Below are positions 24,074 through 32,465 of a stretch of 33,789 nt of DNA, one piece after another (position 1 is the stretch's first letter; each line of letters begins with the position of its first letter). The position numbers and the translations under genes were made by a program. Source of the stretch: a virus. The stretch covers positions 1-33,789 of the IMG/VR virus record IMGVR_UViG_3300025168_000315; one strand, given 5' to 3'. The notes beneath the pieces are model-generated. The model saw only the letters and a program-made list of their open reading frames with translations. It searched no databases and was not told the DNA's origin.

Positions 24074-24120
24074 AATCGTTCCTTAATAGTGGACCCCATT
24101 GCTGGGGTCCGATGAGTTTA
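24071..24120 (-). repeat. 50-bp direct repeat, leader copy B
   Basis: This is an exact second copy of the leader at 23835-23884, with hairpin arms GGACCCC 24091-24097 and GGGGTCC 24104-24110. It separates the 222-residue gene from the membrane-protein gene. Exact identity over 50 bases implies recent duplication or strong selection on the sequence. Confidence 0.9.
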
Positions 24121-24786
24121 TACTTCCGTTGGGAGTACTTTCGTTTTATGTACCGCCGCTGCTAACGACATCGTATGTTCCAGAGCGGTAATAAACGCGT
24201 CCATTGATGCGGCATCATAGGTTGCTTGAGTACCTTTATCAGCTGCCTTGATAGCTTTATCAATATCAGCCTTGGCGCTAGTCACCCTAGTAATAAAATC
24301 ACCAGTAACACGGGCACCGCCGGCGGTATCATCGTTAGACTTTCGCTTGAGCCATTTGGCGAAACGATTACGTAGATCCTTAGACACAGTACCTTTCAGC
24401 TTGCGGGATAGCACCGCCTCGTCGTAAGTACGCTTACAAATAAACTTGCCGTCCTCATCGATAACGTCGGACCCATCAAGTCTAGGATCATCCTTGAGCA
24501 TCAGTGACAACATATAACGTTCCGGATGCTTTGCCTTGAACAGGGTCACTTCGAAATCGTCGATATCATCAACCGTAAGTACAGGCGCTTTATCGTTTTT
24601 GGCGGTAGTCTTGAGCAATTGCTCTCGACTATTAACGCCGGCTTCAACAAGCATAGGGAATAAACCTTTCACATCCTTGCCCTTTACTGTCCCACCTTCA
24701 AGGTAAATGGTAGCGGTATGATCCGCTTTCGCCCATGTCGCGCCAGTAGTATTGATAGCGGACATATCTTTCTTTGCAATTGACAT
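24118..24786 (-). CDS. unknown protein, first gene of the three-gene unit
   Basis: This encodes 222 residues with AAGGAAC eight bases before the ATG at 24786. The N-terminal half is alpha/beta (THTATIYLEGGTVKGKDVKGL-like region, then VLTVDDIDDFEVTLFKAKH). The middle is basic (RKLKGTVSKDLRNRFAKWLKRK, about 129-150) and could bind nucleic acid. The end is a long alanine-rich helix pair. No family is recognised. Its base composition looks more balanced than the AT-rich early genes, and its unit is separately terminated, so it may be a later acquisition. An imperfect copy of the 19-bp palindrome lies about 130 bases upstream. Confidence 0.75.
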   Translation of the reverse strand: MSIAKKDMSAINTTGATWAKADHTATIYLEGGTVKGKDVKGLFPMLVEAGVNSREQLLKTTAKNDKAPVLTVDDIDDFEVTLFKAKHPERYMLSLMLKDDPRLDGSDVIDEDGKFICKRTYDEAVLSRKLKGTVSKDLRNRFAKWLKRKSNDDTAGGARVTGDFITRVTSAKADIDKAIKAADKGTQATYDAASMDAFITALEHTMSLAAAVHKTKVLPTEV

Positions 24787-24918
24787 ACTATGTTCCTTAT
24801 AGAGTTAAGTTAAGTTATGCCCTCGTGTTCCCGAGGACAGACATAGTATCTCACGATCTAGTTTATATACTAGGGAATCGACACCTATACTAATATTTAA
24901 TCACGTTTCTTTTTTGAC

Positions 24919-24937
24919 GTTAGGGATCATCCCTAAT
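24919..24937. promoter_or_regulatory. diverged palindrome, operator copy 7
   Basis: GTTAGGGATCATCCCTAAT keeps eight-base arms (TTAGGGAT with ATCCCTAA) around C. It lies between the divergent 24786 gene and the late promoter, so a binding protein could influence either direction. Confidence 0.55.
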
Positions 24938-25126
24938 TGCAAACGGGATTATCGGACCCCCCACACCCCGATTCTCAAATTGGTACCATCCTCATCTGTA
25001 TATTACTAATCTAGACGAGTAATCTGTTATTTTTTGAGTTTTGTACCTTTTGTCGGTTTTGTCGGTACCCCCCCCTCTATTTTTAAGTCCTCCTTGTAAA
25101 AATTTTTTTCTCTCATTTTTTACGTT

Positions 25127-25156
25127 TTGGACTTTTTGGACTTTTTAATGTATAAA
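25127..25156 (+). promoter_or_regulatory. probable late promoter
   Basis: TTGGAC (25127-25132) is followed after 18 bases by TATAAA (25151-25156) in an AT-rich, T-rich stretch. It would start a transcript near 25163, 25 bases before the small-terminase start. A second TTGGAC at 25136 is too close to the -10 to be used with it. Confidence 0.55.
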
Positions 25157-25187
25157 TCGGACTAACGGTTAACACCTGCGAAAAAAT

Positions 25188-25787
25188 GTGACACTAAACA
25201 TCAAGCCAGAGCTTGGGGTAGAAGTAACAGAATCTAGTTCTTTGATTGACTTGAAGGATACAACTTCCGCTGCGTGTAACACGGCTACCAAACTAGCCGA
25301 ACATGGGTTAGAAATAACTCCAACTAAAGAAGATAAAGAGAACGCTGCTAAGTTAGTATCCGCTTACGCTGAAAACCCCGAAAAGACATCTAAGAAGATA
25401 ACTGTTAAACGAGCAGCGACTCTCACACCTGCATCTCTTATTGTTACCGACAAAATACTAAAAGAGTTTGGACGGTCTGTTGTAGAAAGTTCTGTACAGA
25501 TAAGGCACCTAGTAACCAATAAACTACTATTAGAATCCGAAAACCCTGACCCTAGAGTGCGTATGAGGGCTTTGGAACTACTAGGTAAGATTTCCGATGT
25601 AGCTCTGTTTGCAGAGAAGTCTGAGGTAACTATTACCCATCAGTCTACCGATGACCTACGTGATAAATTAAAGACTAAGTTAGAAAAGCTTGTTGTAGGT
25701 GAGGCTATAGAAGATGCTGTAATTATTGACGTAGCCGAAGAGCTTGGGTTAGATGAACCTAAGAACAAAGAAGAATATGACGACTGA
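25188..25787 (+). CDS. terS: terminase small subunit
   Basis: This encodes 199 residues, starting with GTG at 25188; an out-of-frame ATG two bases earlier meets TGA at once. The call rests mainly on position directly before the large terminase, with an 11-base overlap, and on the helical DNA-binding-type layout: a charged N-terminus, a central helix set (ASLIVTDKILKEFGRSV) and RVRMRALELLGKISDVALFAEKSEVTI near 122-148, a pattern common in phage packaging small subunits. It should recognise phage DNA and help start packaging. The ribosome-binding site is weak. Confidence 0.75.
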   Translation: MTLNIKPELGVEVTESSSLIDLKDTTSAACNTATKLAEHGLEITPTKEDKENAAKLVSAYAENPEKTSKKITVKRAATLTPASLIVTDKILKEFGRSVVESSVQIRHLVTNKLLLESENPDPRVRMRALELLGKISDVALFAEKSEVTITHQSTDDLRDKLKTKLEKLVVGEAIEDAVIIDVAEELGLDEPKNKEEYDD

Positions 25788-27330
25788 GGCCGCATTAGAC
25801 TTTTCAGAGGAAGAAGTGCAGCAGATGCTCGATAACCTCGATTCTTTTTCTCAAGAAGAAGTAGTTGAGATTAATCGTATTGTCGATGAGCTTGCCTCCC
25901 GACAAGAAAATGAAGAAGCCTTTATAGACCTACTAGAATTTTGCAAACGTATGCAGCCTGATTATATTGTAGGTAGGCATCACAGTATGTTGGCTAAACT
26001 ACTTATGGGTATTGAGCGTGGCGAGAAAGACCGGATATGCGTCAACATACCCCCACGCCACGGTAAAAGCCAACTCGTATCTATTTATTTCCCCGCGTGG
26101 TTCTTAGGGCGAAACCCGAACAAGAAAGTAATGATGGTGTCACACACCACCGATCTGGCGGTAGATTTCGGTAGAAAGGTACGTAACCTAATAAGCACTG
26201 ATGAGTATAGAAGTATATTCCCTAATGTTGCTCTGGCCTCCGACTCTAAATCAGCAGGGCGTTGGAATACCAACATGGGAGGGGAGTACTACGCTTGTGG
26301 TATTGGTTCCTCTATCGCTGGTCGGGGTGCAGATCTACTATTGATTGATGACCCACATTCAGAGCAGGATGTGATTAACGGTAACTTTGAGGTCTTTGAA
26401 AAAGCCTATGAGTGGTTTACCTTTGGAGCACGTACTCGTCTAATGCCGGGAGGTAGGGTAGCTATTATTCAGACCCGTTGGCATATGGATGACCTGACGG
26501 GGCGTGTGACTAGGGATATGGTCAATAACGATCTGTCAGACCAGTATGACGTTGTTGAGTTTCCCGCTATATTAGAGACAAGTGATAAAGAGGGTAAGCC
26601 AGTACAGAAACCTCTGTGGCCTGAGTTCTTTGATATGGATGCGCTACTCCGTACCAAAGCGTCTATGCCTACTTTTCAGTGGAACGCTCAGTATCAACAG
26701 GAACCTACGGCGGAAGAAGCGGCACTCATCAAACGAGATTGGTGGCAGTCATGGGGAGAAGACAAACCGCCTGAGTGCGAATACATCATAATGTCCCTAG
26801 ACGCTGCAGCAGAAACCCACAACCGTGCAGATTTCACAGCACTAACTACATGGGGAGTGTTCTTTAATGAGGATGAGAATGCGTACCATATAATCCTGCT
26901 CAACAGTATTAAGAAGCGGCTAGAGTTTCCAGAGCTAAAAGACCTAGCAATGGAAGAGTATAATGAGTGGGAACCGGATTCGTTCATTGTAGAGAAGAAA
27001 AGCGCGGGTACGGCGTTGTACCAAGAGATGAGACGTATGGGGTTGCCCGTACAAGAATATACCCCGCATAGAGGGTCAGGAGATAAATTAGCGCGTTTGA
27101 ACTCAGTCGCTGATATAGTAGCGTCAGGAATGTGTTGGATGCCTGCTACTAGGTGGGCAGAAGAGGTTATTGAAGAAATTGCAGGGTTCCCTTTTGCTTC
27201 CCATGATGACTTGGTGGATAGTACGGTTATGGCCCTTATGAGATTTAGGCAAGGTGGGTTTATCCGTCTACCAACGGACGAGCCAGAAGAGATGCGGTAC
27301 TTCAAACAGAAACGAGGCGGGTACTACTAA
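25777..27330 (+). CDS. terL: terminase large subunit
   Basis: The ATP-driven packaging motor and nuclease has 517 residues from the ATG at 25777, preferred over an ATG 24 bases upstream because AAGAAGAA lies just before it. The ATPase domain has PPRHGKSQ (92-99) as Walker A and LLLIDDP (187-193) as Walker B, followed by the coupling-motif region (IIQTRWHMDD). The C-terminal RNase H-like nuclease has an aspartate in IIMSLDAA, E in FIVEKKSAG, and an aspartate pair in SHDDLVD. The stop overlaps the portal start by one base. Confidence 0.96.
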   Translation: MTTEAALDFSEEEVQQMLDNLDSFSQEEVVEINRIVDELASRQENEEAFIDLLEFCKRMQPDYIVGRHHSMLAKLLMGIERGEKDRICVNIPPRHGKSQLVSIYFPAWFLGRNPNKKVMMVSHTTDLAVDFGRKVRNLISTDEYRSIFPNVALASDSKSAGRWNTNMGGEYYACGIGSSIAGRGADLLLIDDPHSEQDVINGNFEVFEKAYEWFTFGARTRLMPGGRVAIIQTRWHMDDLTGRVTRDMVNNDLSDQYDVVEFPAILETSDKEGKPVQKPLWPEFFDMDALLRTKASMPTFQWNAQYQQEPTAEEAALIKRDWWQSWGEDKPPECEYIIMSLDAAAETHNRADFTALTTWGVFFNEDENAYHIILLNSIKKRLEFPELKDLAMEEYNEWEPDSFIVEKKSAGTALYQEMRRMGLPVQEYTPHRGSGDKLARLNSVADIVASGMCWMPATRWAEEVIEEIAGFPFASHDDLVDSTVMALMRFRQGGFIRLPTDEPEEMRYFKQKRGGYY

Positions 27331-29759
27331 TGGCAATCGAGAAAAGCTTATACGCGGCACCGGAAGGGATAGAGGGTCTATCTGAATCTGAAGAGGGTAT
27401 GTCCATAGAGATTGTAGATCCAGAGGTGGTAACTCTATCTGATGGCTCTATGGAAATAACTATCGTTCCTGATTCTAATATTGGGGATATGGGAGAGTTT
27501 GATTCTAACCTAGCAGAATTTCTAGAGGATAGTGAGCTATCTTCTTTAGCCAATGAGCTTATTGAATCCGTAGAATCTGATACAGATGCCCGAAAAGAGT
27601 GGGCTGAGACCTATGTTAAAGGGTTACAGGTGCTTGGATTTAACATTGAAGAGCGCTCTGAGCCTTGGGAAGGTGCCTGTGGTGTGTATTCTAACGTGTT
27701 AGCCGAAGCTGCTATACGTTTTCAAGCAGAAGCAATGAGTGAAACATTCCCTGCAGCGGGGCCAGTACGTACTAAGATCCTTGGTGAGGAAACTAAAGAG
27801 AAATCTGAAGCTGCAGATCGTGTAAAAGCGGATATGAATTATGAATTGACCGAAAAAATGGTGGAATATCGGTCAGAACACGAAAGATTACTCTATAGCC
27901 TTGGTTTAGCAGGGTCAGCCTTCAAAAAAGTGTACTTTGACCCTAATTTAGGGCGACAAGTAGCCATGTACATACCCGCAGAAGACGTAATTGTGCCGTA
28001 TGGAGCATCAAACATAGAGTCTGCAGAGCGTGTAACCCATGTTATGCGTAAAACTAAGAACGAATTACGGCGGTTACAGGCTAGTGGCTTCTATAGAGAG
28101 GTAGAGTTGGGGGAACCACTGCCTTACCACACAGATATAGAAGAGAAAAAGGCTAAAGACAACGGCTTTTCTCTTAGTGACGATGATAGATACGCTATTT
28201 ACGAGATTCACGTAACAACAGTGATAGAGGGTGTAGATGATGAAGAGGATTTAGCTAAACCTTACGTCATAACTATAGAAAAAGGTACAAATACAGTACT
28301 AGCTATACGTAGAAATTGGAATCCAGACGATGAGCTTGAGTTAAAGCGGGAACATTTCGTACATTACGTATATGTGCCCGGATTTGGGTTTTATGGGCTT
28401 GGGCTTATACACATAGTAGGGGGGTACGCTAAAGCGGGTACCTCTCTTATACGCCAGCTTGTAGATGCAGGTACATTAGCTAACCTTCCGGGGGGTTTAA
28501 AGTCCCGTGGGCTACGCATATCAGGAGGAGACTCCCCTATAGAACCGGGAGAGTTTAAGGATGTAGATGTACCTTCTGGCAGTATTAAAGACAACATCAT
28601 GCCACTTCCTTATAAGGAGCCTAGCCAAACGTTGTTATCCTTATTGGATACAATTACTAAAGAAGGTAGGCGATTAGGCGCAATTAGTGACATGAACATC
28701 TCTGATATGTCGGCTAACGCACCTGTAGGTACTACTTTAGCGTTATTAGAGCGTACATTGAAGCCGATGGCAGCAGTACAAGCGCGTGTTCACTACGCTA
28801 TGAAGCAAGAATTTAAACTCCTTAAAGTTATAATAGCGGCATACGCCCCCGAAGAGTATGGGTATCAACCCCAGCGTGGAGAAACGGGTGCTAGGCAGAT
28901 GGACTATGACATGGTAGATGTCATACCTGTTAGCGATCCAAATAGCTCTACTATGGCCCAACGGGTAGTACAGTACCAAGCTGTACTTCAGATGGCCCAA
29001 CAATCTCCGCAGATATACAACCTACCGCAACTACATCGACAGATGATAGAAGTATTAGGTATAAAAAACGCGGATAAGCTTGTACCCACAGAAGATGACG
29101 CAGATCCTGTAGATCCTATCAGTGAGAATATGAATAGTCTCATGGGTAAACCAATAAAAGCGTTTATGTATCAAGACCATGATGCCCATATAGCGGTACA
29201 TACTTCCTTTATGCAAGATCCTACGGTTGGGCAGATGTTAGGTAAGAACCCTCAAGCCCAACGTATAATGGCTTCTTTACAGGCCCATATAGCTGAACAT
29301 CTAGGGTTTTCGTACCGTAAACAGATAGAAGAGAGGTTAGGAGCTACGTTACCCGCGCCTAATGAAAAACTCCCAGAAGACGTAGAAGTAACGCTTTCTA
29401 GACTAGTTGCTAAGGCTGGGGTGCAGTTATCGCAGATGAATCAGAAGAAACAAGCACAGCAACAAGCTATGCAGAAGGCGCAAGACCCAGTAATACAGAT
29501 GCAGCAGCAAGAACTACAGATAAAACAAGCGGAGATGCAGCGTAAAACTGCTAAAGACACAGCAGAACTAGAGATAAAACAAGCAGAACAGAAGCGTAAA
29601 ACTAACAAAGATAAAGCAGATATGATTTTAGATGCTAAAGAGTTAGAGTTAGAAACTGCTAAAGCAAATGTAGATATGTCTTTGGATATACAGGAAGCTG
29701 AAAGAAATGTTAACAAAGACCTTATGGACATAGTAAATACAGAGAGTGGTAAAGAATAA
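27330..29759 (+). CDS. portal protein
   Basis: The 809-residue protein should form the dodecameric DNA gateway at one head vertex and dock the terminase. Position directly after the large terminase and length fit the long P22-type portals of podovirus-like phages. The N-terminal 90 residues are acidic; the body contains SEPWEGACGVYSNVLAEAAIRF and FYGLGLIHIVGG segments typical of portal wings and stems. From about residue 700 there is a long Gln/Lys-rich coiled coil (QQQAMQKAQDPVIQMQQQEL onward), which could form a barrel extension in the head. It overlaps both neighbours by one base. Confidence 0.88.
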   Translation: MAIEKSLYAAPEGIEGLSESEEGMSIEIVDPEVVTLSDGSMEITIVPDSNIGDMGEFDSNLAEFLEDSELSSLANELIESVESDTDARKEWAETYVKGLQVLGFNIEERSEPWEGACGVYSNVLAEAAIRFQAEAMSETFPAAGPVRTKILGEETKEKSEAADRVKADMNYELTEKMVEYRSEHERLLYSLGLAGSAFKKVYFDPNLGRQVAMYIPAEDVIVPYGASNIESAERVTHVMRKTKNELRRLQASGFYREVELGEPLPYHTDIEEKKAKDNGFSLSDDDRYAIYEIHVTTVIEGVDDEEDLAKPYVITIEKGTNTVLAIRRNWNPDDELELKREHFVHYVYVPGFGFYGLGLIHIVGGYAKAGTSLIRQLVDAGTLANLPGGLKSRGLRISGGDSPIEPGEFKDVDVPSGSIKDNIMPLPYKEPSQTLLSLLDTITKEGRRLGAISDMNISDMSANAPVGTTLALLERTLKPMAAVQARVHYAMKQEFKLLKVIIAAYAPEEYGYQPQRGETGARQMDYDMVDVIPVSDPNSSTMAQRVVQYQAVLQMAQQSPQIYNLPQLHRQMIEVLGIKNADKLVPTEDDADPVDPISENMNSLMGKPIKAFMYQDHDAHIAVHTSFMQDPTVGQMLGKNPQAQRIMASLQAHIAEHLGFSYRKQIEERLGATLPAPNEKLPEDVEVTLSRLVAKAGVQLSQMNQKKQAQQQAMQKAQDPVIQMQQQELQIKQAEMQRKTAKDTAELEIKQAEQKRKTNKDKADMILDAKELELETAKANVDMSLDIQEAERNVNKDLMDIVNTESGKE

Positions 29760-29956
29760 TGGCAGAAACTATCTTTGAAGTACTAATTAAAAAGTTTGAA
29801 GAAGATAGATCGTCTGCGTTAAACTTCGTAACGTCTGGTGGAGCAAAAGACTTCGCTGGGTATAAAGAAGTTACAGGTTACATACGAGGTCTGGACACCT
29901 GTGTACGAAACGTAAAAGACCTCTCGCGCAATTACATGGATGATGACGATGAGTGA
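29759..29956 (+). CDS. small conserved-looking head-operon protein
   Basis: This encodes 65 residues. It is mostly helical (TIFEVLIKKFEEDRSSALNFV, then YIRGLDTCVRNVKDLSRNY) with an acidic end (MDDDDE). Small helical proteins occur just after the portal gene in many marine phages, with no assigned role. It begins within the portal stop (TAATG) and shares 8 bases with the GroES-like gene. Confidence 0.75.
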   Translation: MAETIFEVLIKKFEEDRSSALNFVTSGGAKDFAGYKEVTGYIRGLDTCVRNVKDLSRNYMDDDDE

Positions 29957-30320
29957 AGCTGAATCTATAACTGAAGAACAGTTAGAAGATATGATACCAA
30001 CTCCCGTAGGTTATAGAGTACTTATAGCCTTACCTCAAGTAGAAGAAACTTTCCAAGATAGTGAGCTTATTAAATCCTCACAGACACGACATGAAGAACA
30101 TGTAATGTCTATTATAGGGTTGGTGGTTGATGTAGGGGAGCAAGCATACGCGGATAAGGACAGGTTCCCCACAGGTGCTTGGTGTAAACAAGGTGACTAC
30201 GTTATGTTTCGCGCTAACTCTGGCACTAGGTTTAAGATAAGCGGTACAGAGTATCGTCTTATGAATGACGACTCTGTAGAGGCAGTTGTCCCAGACCCCA
30301 CAGGTATATCTAGAGCGTAA
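29949..30320 (+). CDS. GroES-like co-chaperonin
   Basis: This encodes 123 residues from the ATG at 29949; ATGs at 29940 and 29943 are alternatives, so the start is not fixed. The beta-barrel core fits the Cpn10 plan: PTPVGYRVLIALPQ (a strand like the one that opens GroES), a mobile-loop region (ETFQDSELIKSSQTRHEEH), IIGLVVDVGEQAY, WCKQGDYVMFRANSGTRFK, then EYRLMNDDSVEAVV. Phage co-chaperonins help the host GroEL fold capsid proteins, and it lies between portal and scaffold, as that would suggest. It is not the T4 Gp31 type by sequence. Confidence 0.85.
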   Translation: MSEAESITEEQLEDMIPTPVGYRVLIALPQVEETFQDSELIKSSQTRHEEHVMSIIGLVVDVGEQAYADKDRFPTGAWCKQGDYVMFRANSGTRFKISGTEYRLMNDDSVEAVVPDPTGISRA

Positions 30321-30329
30321 GGAGTTATC

Positions 30330-31391
30330 ATGCCGTTTCAAAAAGTAGAGTACGAATTCCCAGAAACAGACGTAGAAGAAGGTTCTACAGATATAGAAAT
30401 AGAAGCTTCTGACGAAATAGAAATCGAGCTACCCGGAAAAGAAAAAGCGCAAGAGGTTGTAGAAGCTCCTGAACCAGATATAGAGGTATTAAATGATGTA
30501 CCTGAACCAGATATAGAGGTAGTAAATGATGTACCTGAAAAAGATAGAAATCGCCTCCCGTCTACACCTCCTGAAGAAGTCACTGACGAAGAGTTGGAAG
30601 ACTATTCAGACAAAGTGCAAAAGCGTATTCGCCACTTTAGTAAAGGCTACCACGATGAGCGCAGAGCGAAAGAAACGGCTGAACGTCAAAGTAAAGAGTT
30701 GGAAACTCTGGCGCAAAAACTCTTAAATGAGAATAACAACCTAAAGGATAACTTATCTAAGAATAAAGATGTCCTTATGCGGCAAGCTAAAAAAGCCGTA
30801 GAGAATGATTTTGAAAAAGCTAAAACTGCGTATAGAAGTGCTTATGAGGAGGGTGACTCTGAAAGACTGCTAGACGCGCAGAATGCGTTGACTAAAGCTG
30901 AAATAGCTACACAGCGTTTAGATACGTTGCAGAATAACAACCAAGCTTTACAAACTTCTGAAAATAAAGTACAAACTAGTATTAGAGAACCCCAAAATAA
31001 TGCTACAGTTCCTGTTGATAGCAGAGCTTTACAGTGGCAAGAAAATAATAAGTGGTTTGGGACTGTAGCGAACGAACCCGAAACAGCCTTTGCTTTAGGG
31101 CTGCATAAGCAAATTACGGAGGCGGAAGGAGTTTCTGCTGACAGCGACGAATACTACGATAGGTTAAACTCTCGTATGCTAAGTAAGTTCCCCGAATTAT
31201 TTGGGGAAACCAATGAACAGGAGGTACGAGTACCAAAAGCTAGACCAGACAATGTGGTTGCACCCGCTACGCGGAGCACAGCACCTAGAAAAATTAGGTT
31301 AACGCAAACACAAGTAGCTCTGTCTAAAAGATTGGGACTTACTCCCGCACAGTACGCCAAACAGGTTGCACTAGATATGGGGAAACAATAA
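30330..31391 (+). CDS. scaffold protein
   Basis: This encodes 353 residues with AAGGAG before the ATG at 30330. The protein is acidic at the N-terminus and then a long charged coiled coil (EELEDYSDKVQKRI through about residue 215), with a basic C-terminal end (PRKIRLTQTQVALSKRLGL) suited to bind capsid. That layout and its place between portal and capsid are the hallmark of phage internal scaffolds. Near the start it contains two tandem 11-residue units (EPDIEVLNDVP and EPDIEVVNDVP) from a 33-bp duplication. The stop overlaps the next ATG by one base. Confidence 0.85.
   Translation: MPFQKVEYEFPETDVEEGSTDIEIEASDEIEIELPGKEKAQEVVEAPEPDIEVLNDVPEPDIEVVNDVPEKDRNRLPSTPPEEVTDEELEDYSDKVQKRIRHFSKGYHDERRAKETAERQSKELETLAQKLLNENNNLKDNLSKNKDVLMRQAKKAVENDFEKAKTAYRSAYEEGDSERLLDAQNALTKAEIATQRLDTLQNNNQALQTSENKVQTSIREPQNNATVPVDSRALQWQENNKWFGTVANEPETAFALGLHKQITEAEGVSADSDEYYDRLNSRMLSKFPELFGETNEQEVRVPKARPDNVVAPATRSTAPRKIRLTQTQVALSKRLGLTPAQYAKQVALDMGKQ
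30471..30536 (+). repeat. 33-bp tandem duplication in the scaffold gene
   Basis: Bases 30471-30503 and 30504-30536 differ at two positions at most and encode EPDIEVLNDVP then EPDIEVVNDVP. The unit stays in frame, so it lengthens an acidic disordered segment without breaking the protein. Confidence 0.9.
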
Positions 31392-31840
31392 TGGCTGAAA
31401 ACAGAGTTGACCGTAAATTAGAGACACGAGACAAGTCGTCTAGGAAAAAGCATTGGCAGCGACCAGAAACATTACCCTCGCCAACGCCAAGACCCGGATA
31501 CACCCATCGTTGGGTACGAGTCAGTTCTCGCGGTACTGTTGATGCCACTAATGTATCTTCTAAAATGAGAGAAGGTTGGGAACCAGTAAAAGCGGTCGAT
31601 CATCCAGAAGTAACACTTGTTGATATTGAGCAAGAAAGATTTGCTGACAACATTGTTATAGGAGGATTATTGCTTTGTGAGGCTCCACTTGAACTGGTGG
31701 GGGAACGTAGAGAATACTACGAAGCCCAAACAGGGAATCAAATGCAGTCCGTGGATAACAACCTTATGAGAGAAAGTGACCCCCGTATGCCTATATTTAA
31801 TAATAGGAAGACTAAGGTTACTTTCGGAAATGGAACTTAA
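31391..31840 (+). CDS. head-operon protein of unknown function
   Basis: This encodes 149 residues. It has a basic, proline-rich N-terminus (DKSSRKKHWQRPETLPSPTPRPGYTHRWVRV), a beta-rich middle (WEPVKAVDHPEVTLVDIEQE) and ends in KVTFGNGT. It lies between scaffold and decoration proteins and shares their operon, so a head-completion or capsid-associated role is likely by position. It resembles short proteins seen at the same place in other marine phages, from memory only. Confidence 0.75.
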   Translation: MAENRVDRKLETRDKSSRKKHWQRPETLPSPTPRPGYTHRWVRVSSRGTVDATNVSSKMREGWEPVKAVDHPEVTLVDIEQERFADNIVIGGLLLCEAPLELVGERREYYEAQTGNQMQSVDNNLMRESDPRMPIFNNRKTKVTFGNGT

Positions 31841-31859
31841 ATACAGGAGTATATAAGCG

Positions 31860-32453
31860 ATGGCTTATCCTACTATTGATGCCCCTTATGGGCTAGTTCC
31901 GGTAAAACTGTTAAGTGGCGTTCCTTTTGTTGGTCTTACTAGGCAATATTCTATTGCCAGTGCTTATGGTACCAATATTTTTCATGGGGATGCTGTAAAA
32001 CTAGTTACCGGAGGCACCATAGAGCGTGATACAGCAGATGCTGCTATGACACCTATTGGTGTATTTTTAGGCTGTACCTTTACAGACCCTAGTTCAGGAA
32101 ATGTTACTTTCAGGCAGTATTTTCCTGCCAGTACCGCAGCTTCTGATATTATGGCCTATGTAGCAGATGGAACTGACATCCTTTTCAAGGCTGCAGTTGT
32201 GTCTTCAGGCGAAACGATTGGCGATCTGGCTATTACAGATATTGGTGCTAATGTTGCAGGTGTGGATAACACTGGTAGCACTATCACAGGTAACTCTAAA
32301 GTAGCTATATTAGATACGTCAGCAACAACCAACACGCTGCCCTTCCGCATTGTAGCCCTAGTAGAAGAGACTAAAAATTCTTCTGGTGGGTACACTGAAG
32401 CTTATGTTAAGTGGAATGCTGGGCACCAATTCGATAACGCAACCGGGATATAG
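31860..32453 (+). CDS. capsid decoration-like structural protein
   Basis: This encodes 197 residues with AGGAG before the ATG at 31860. It is beta-rich and low in charge: MAYPTIDAPYGLVPVKLLSG, IFHGDAVKLVTGGTIERDTA, then small turn-rich repeats of G, T and N. This is the appearance of head decoration or cement proteins that sit on the capsid surface just before the capsid gene. The exact family is not proven. Confidence 0.75.
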   Translation: MAYPTIDAPYGLVPVKLLSGVPFVGLTRQYSIASAYGTNIFHGDAVKLVTGGTIERDTADAAMTPIGVFLGCTFTDPSSGNVTFRQYFPASTAASDIMAYVADGTDILFKAAVVSSGETIGDLAITDIGANVAGVDNTGSTITGNSKVAILDTSATTNTLPFRIVALVEETKNSSGGYTEAYVKWNAGHQFDNATGI

Positions 32454-32465
32454 GAGTAGTGTAAC

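Larger units (their letters stand above)
24787..25187. other. divergent intergenic region between early-type unit and late operon
   Basis: About 400 bases without a gene. It holds a leader hairpin (CCTCG 24821-24825 with CGAGG 24832-24836), a 16-bp dyad CTAGTTTATATACTAG at 24858-24873, palindrome copy 7, an inverted repeat ATTACT/AGTAAT at 25002-25023, T-rich stretches with TGTCGG repeats near 25050-25065, and the likely late promoter. I found no convincing leftward promoter for the 24786 gene. Confidence 0.6.

Noticed and set aside
26694-27305. Leftward 203-codon open frame
   Set aside because: Antisense to the terminase nuclease domain; serine-rich shadow.
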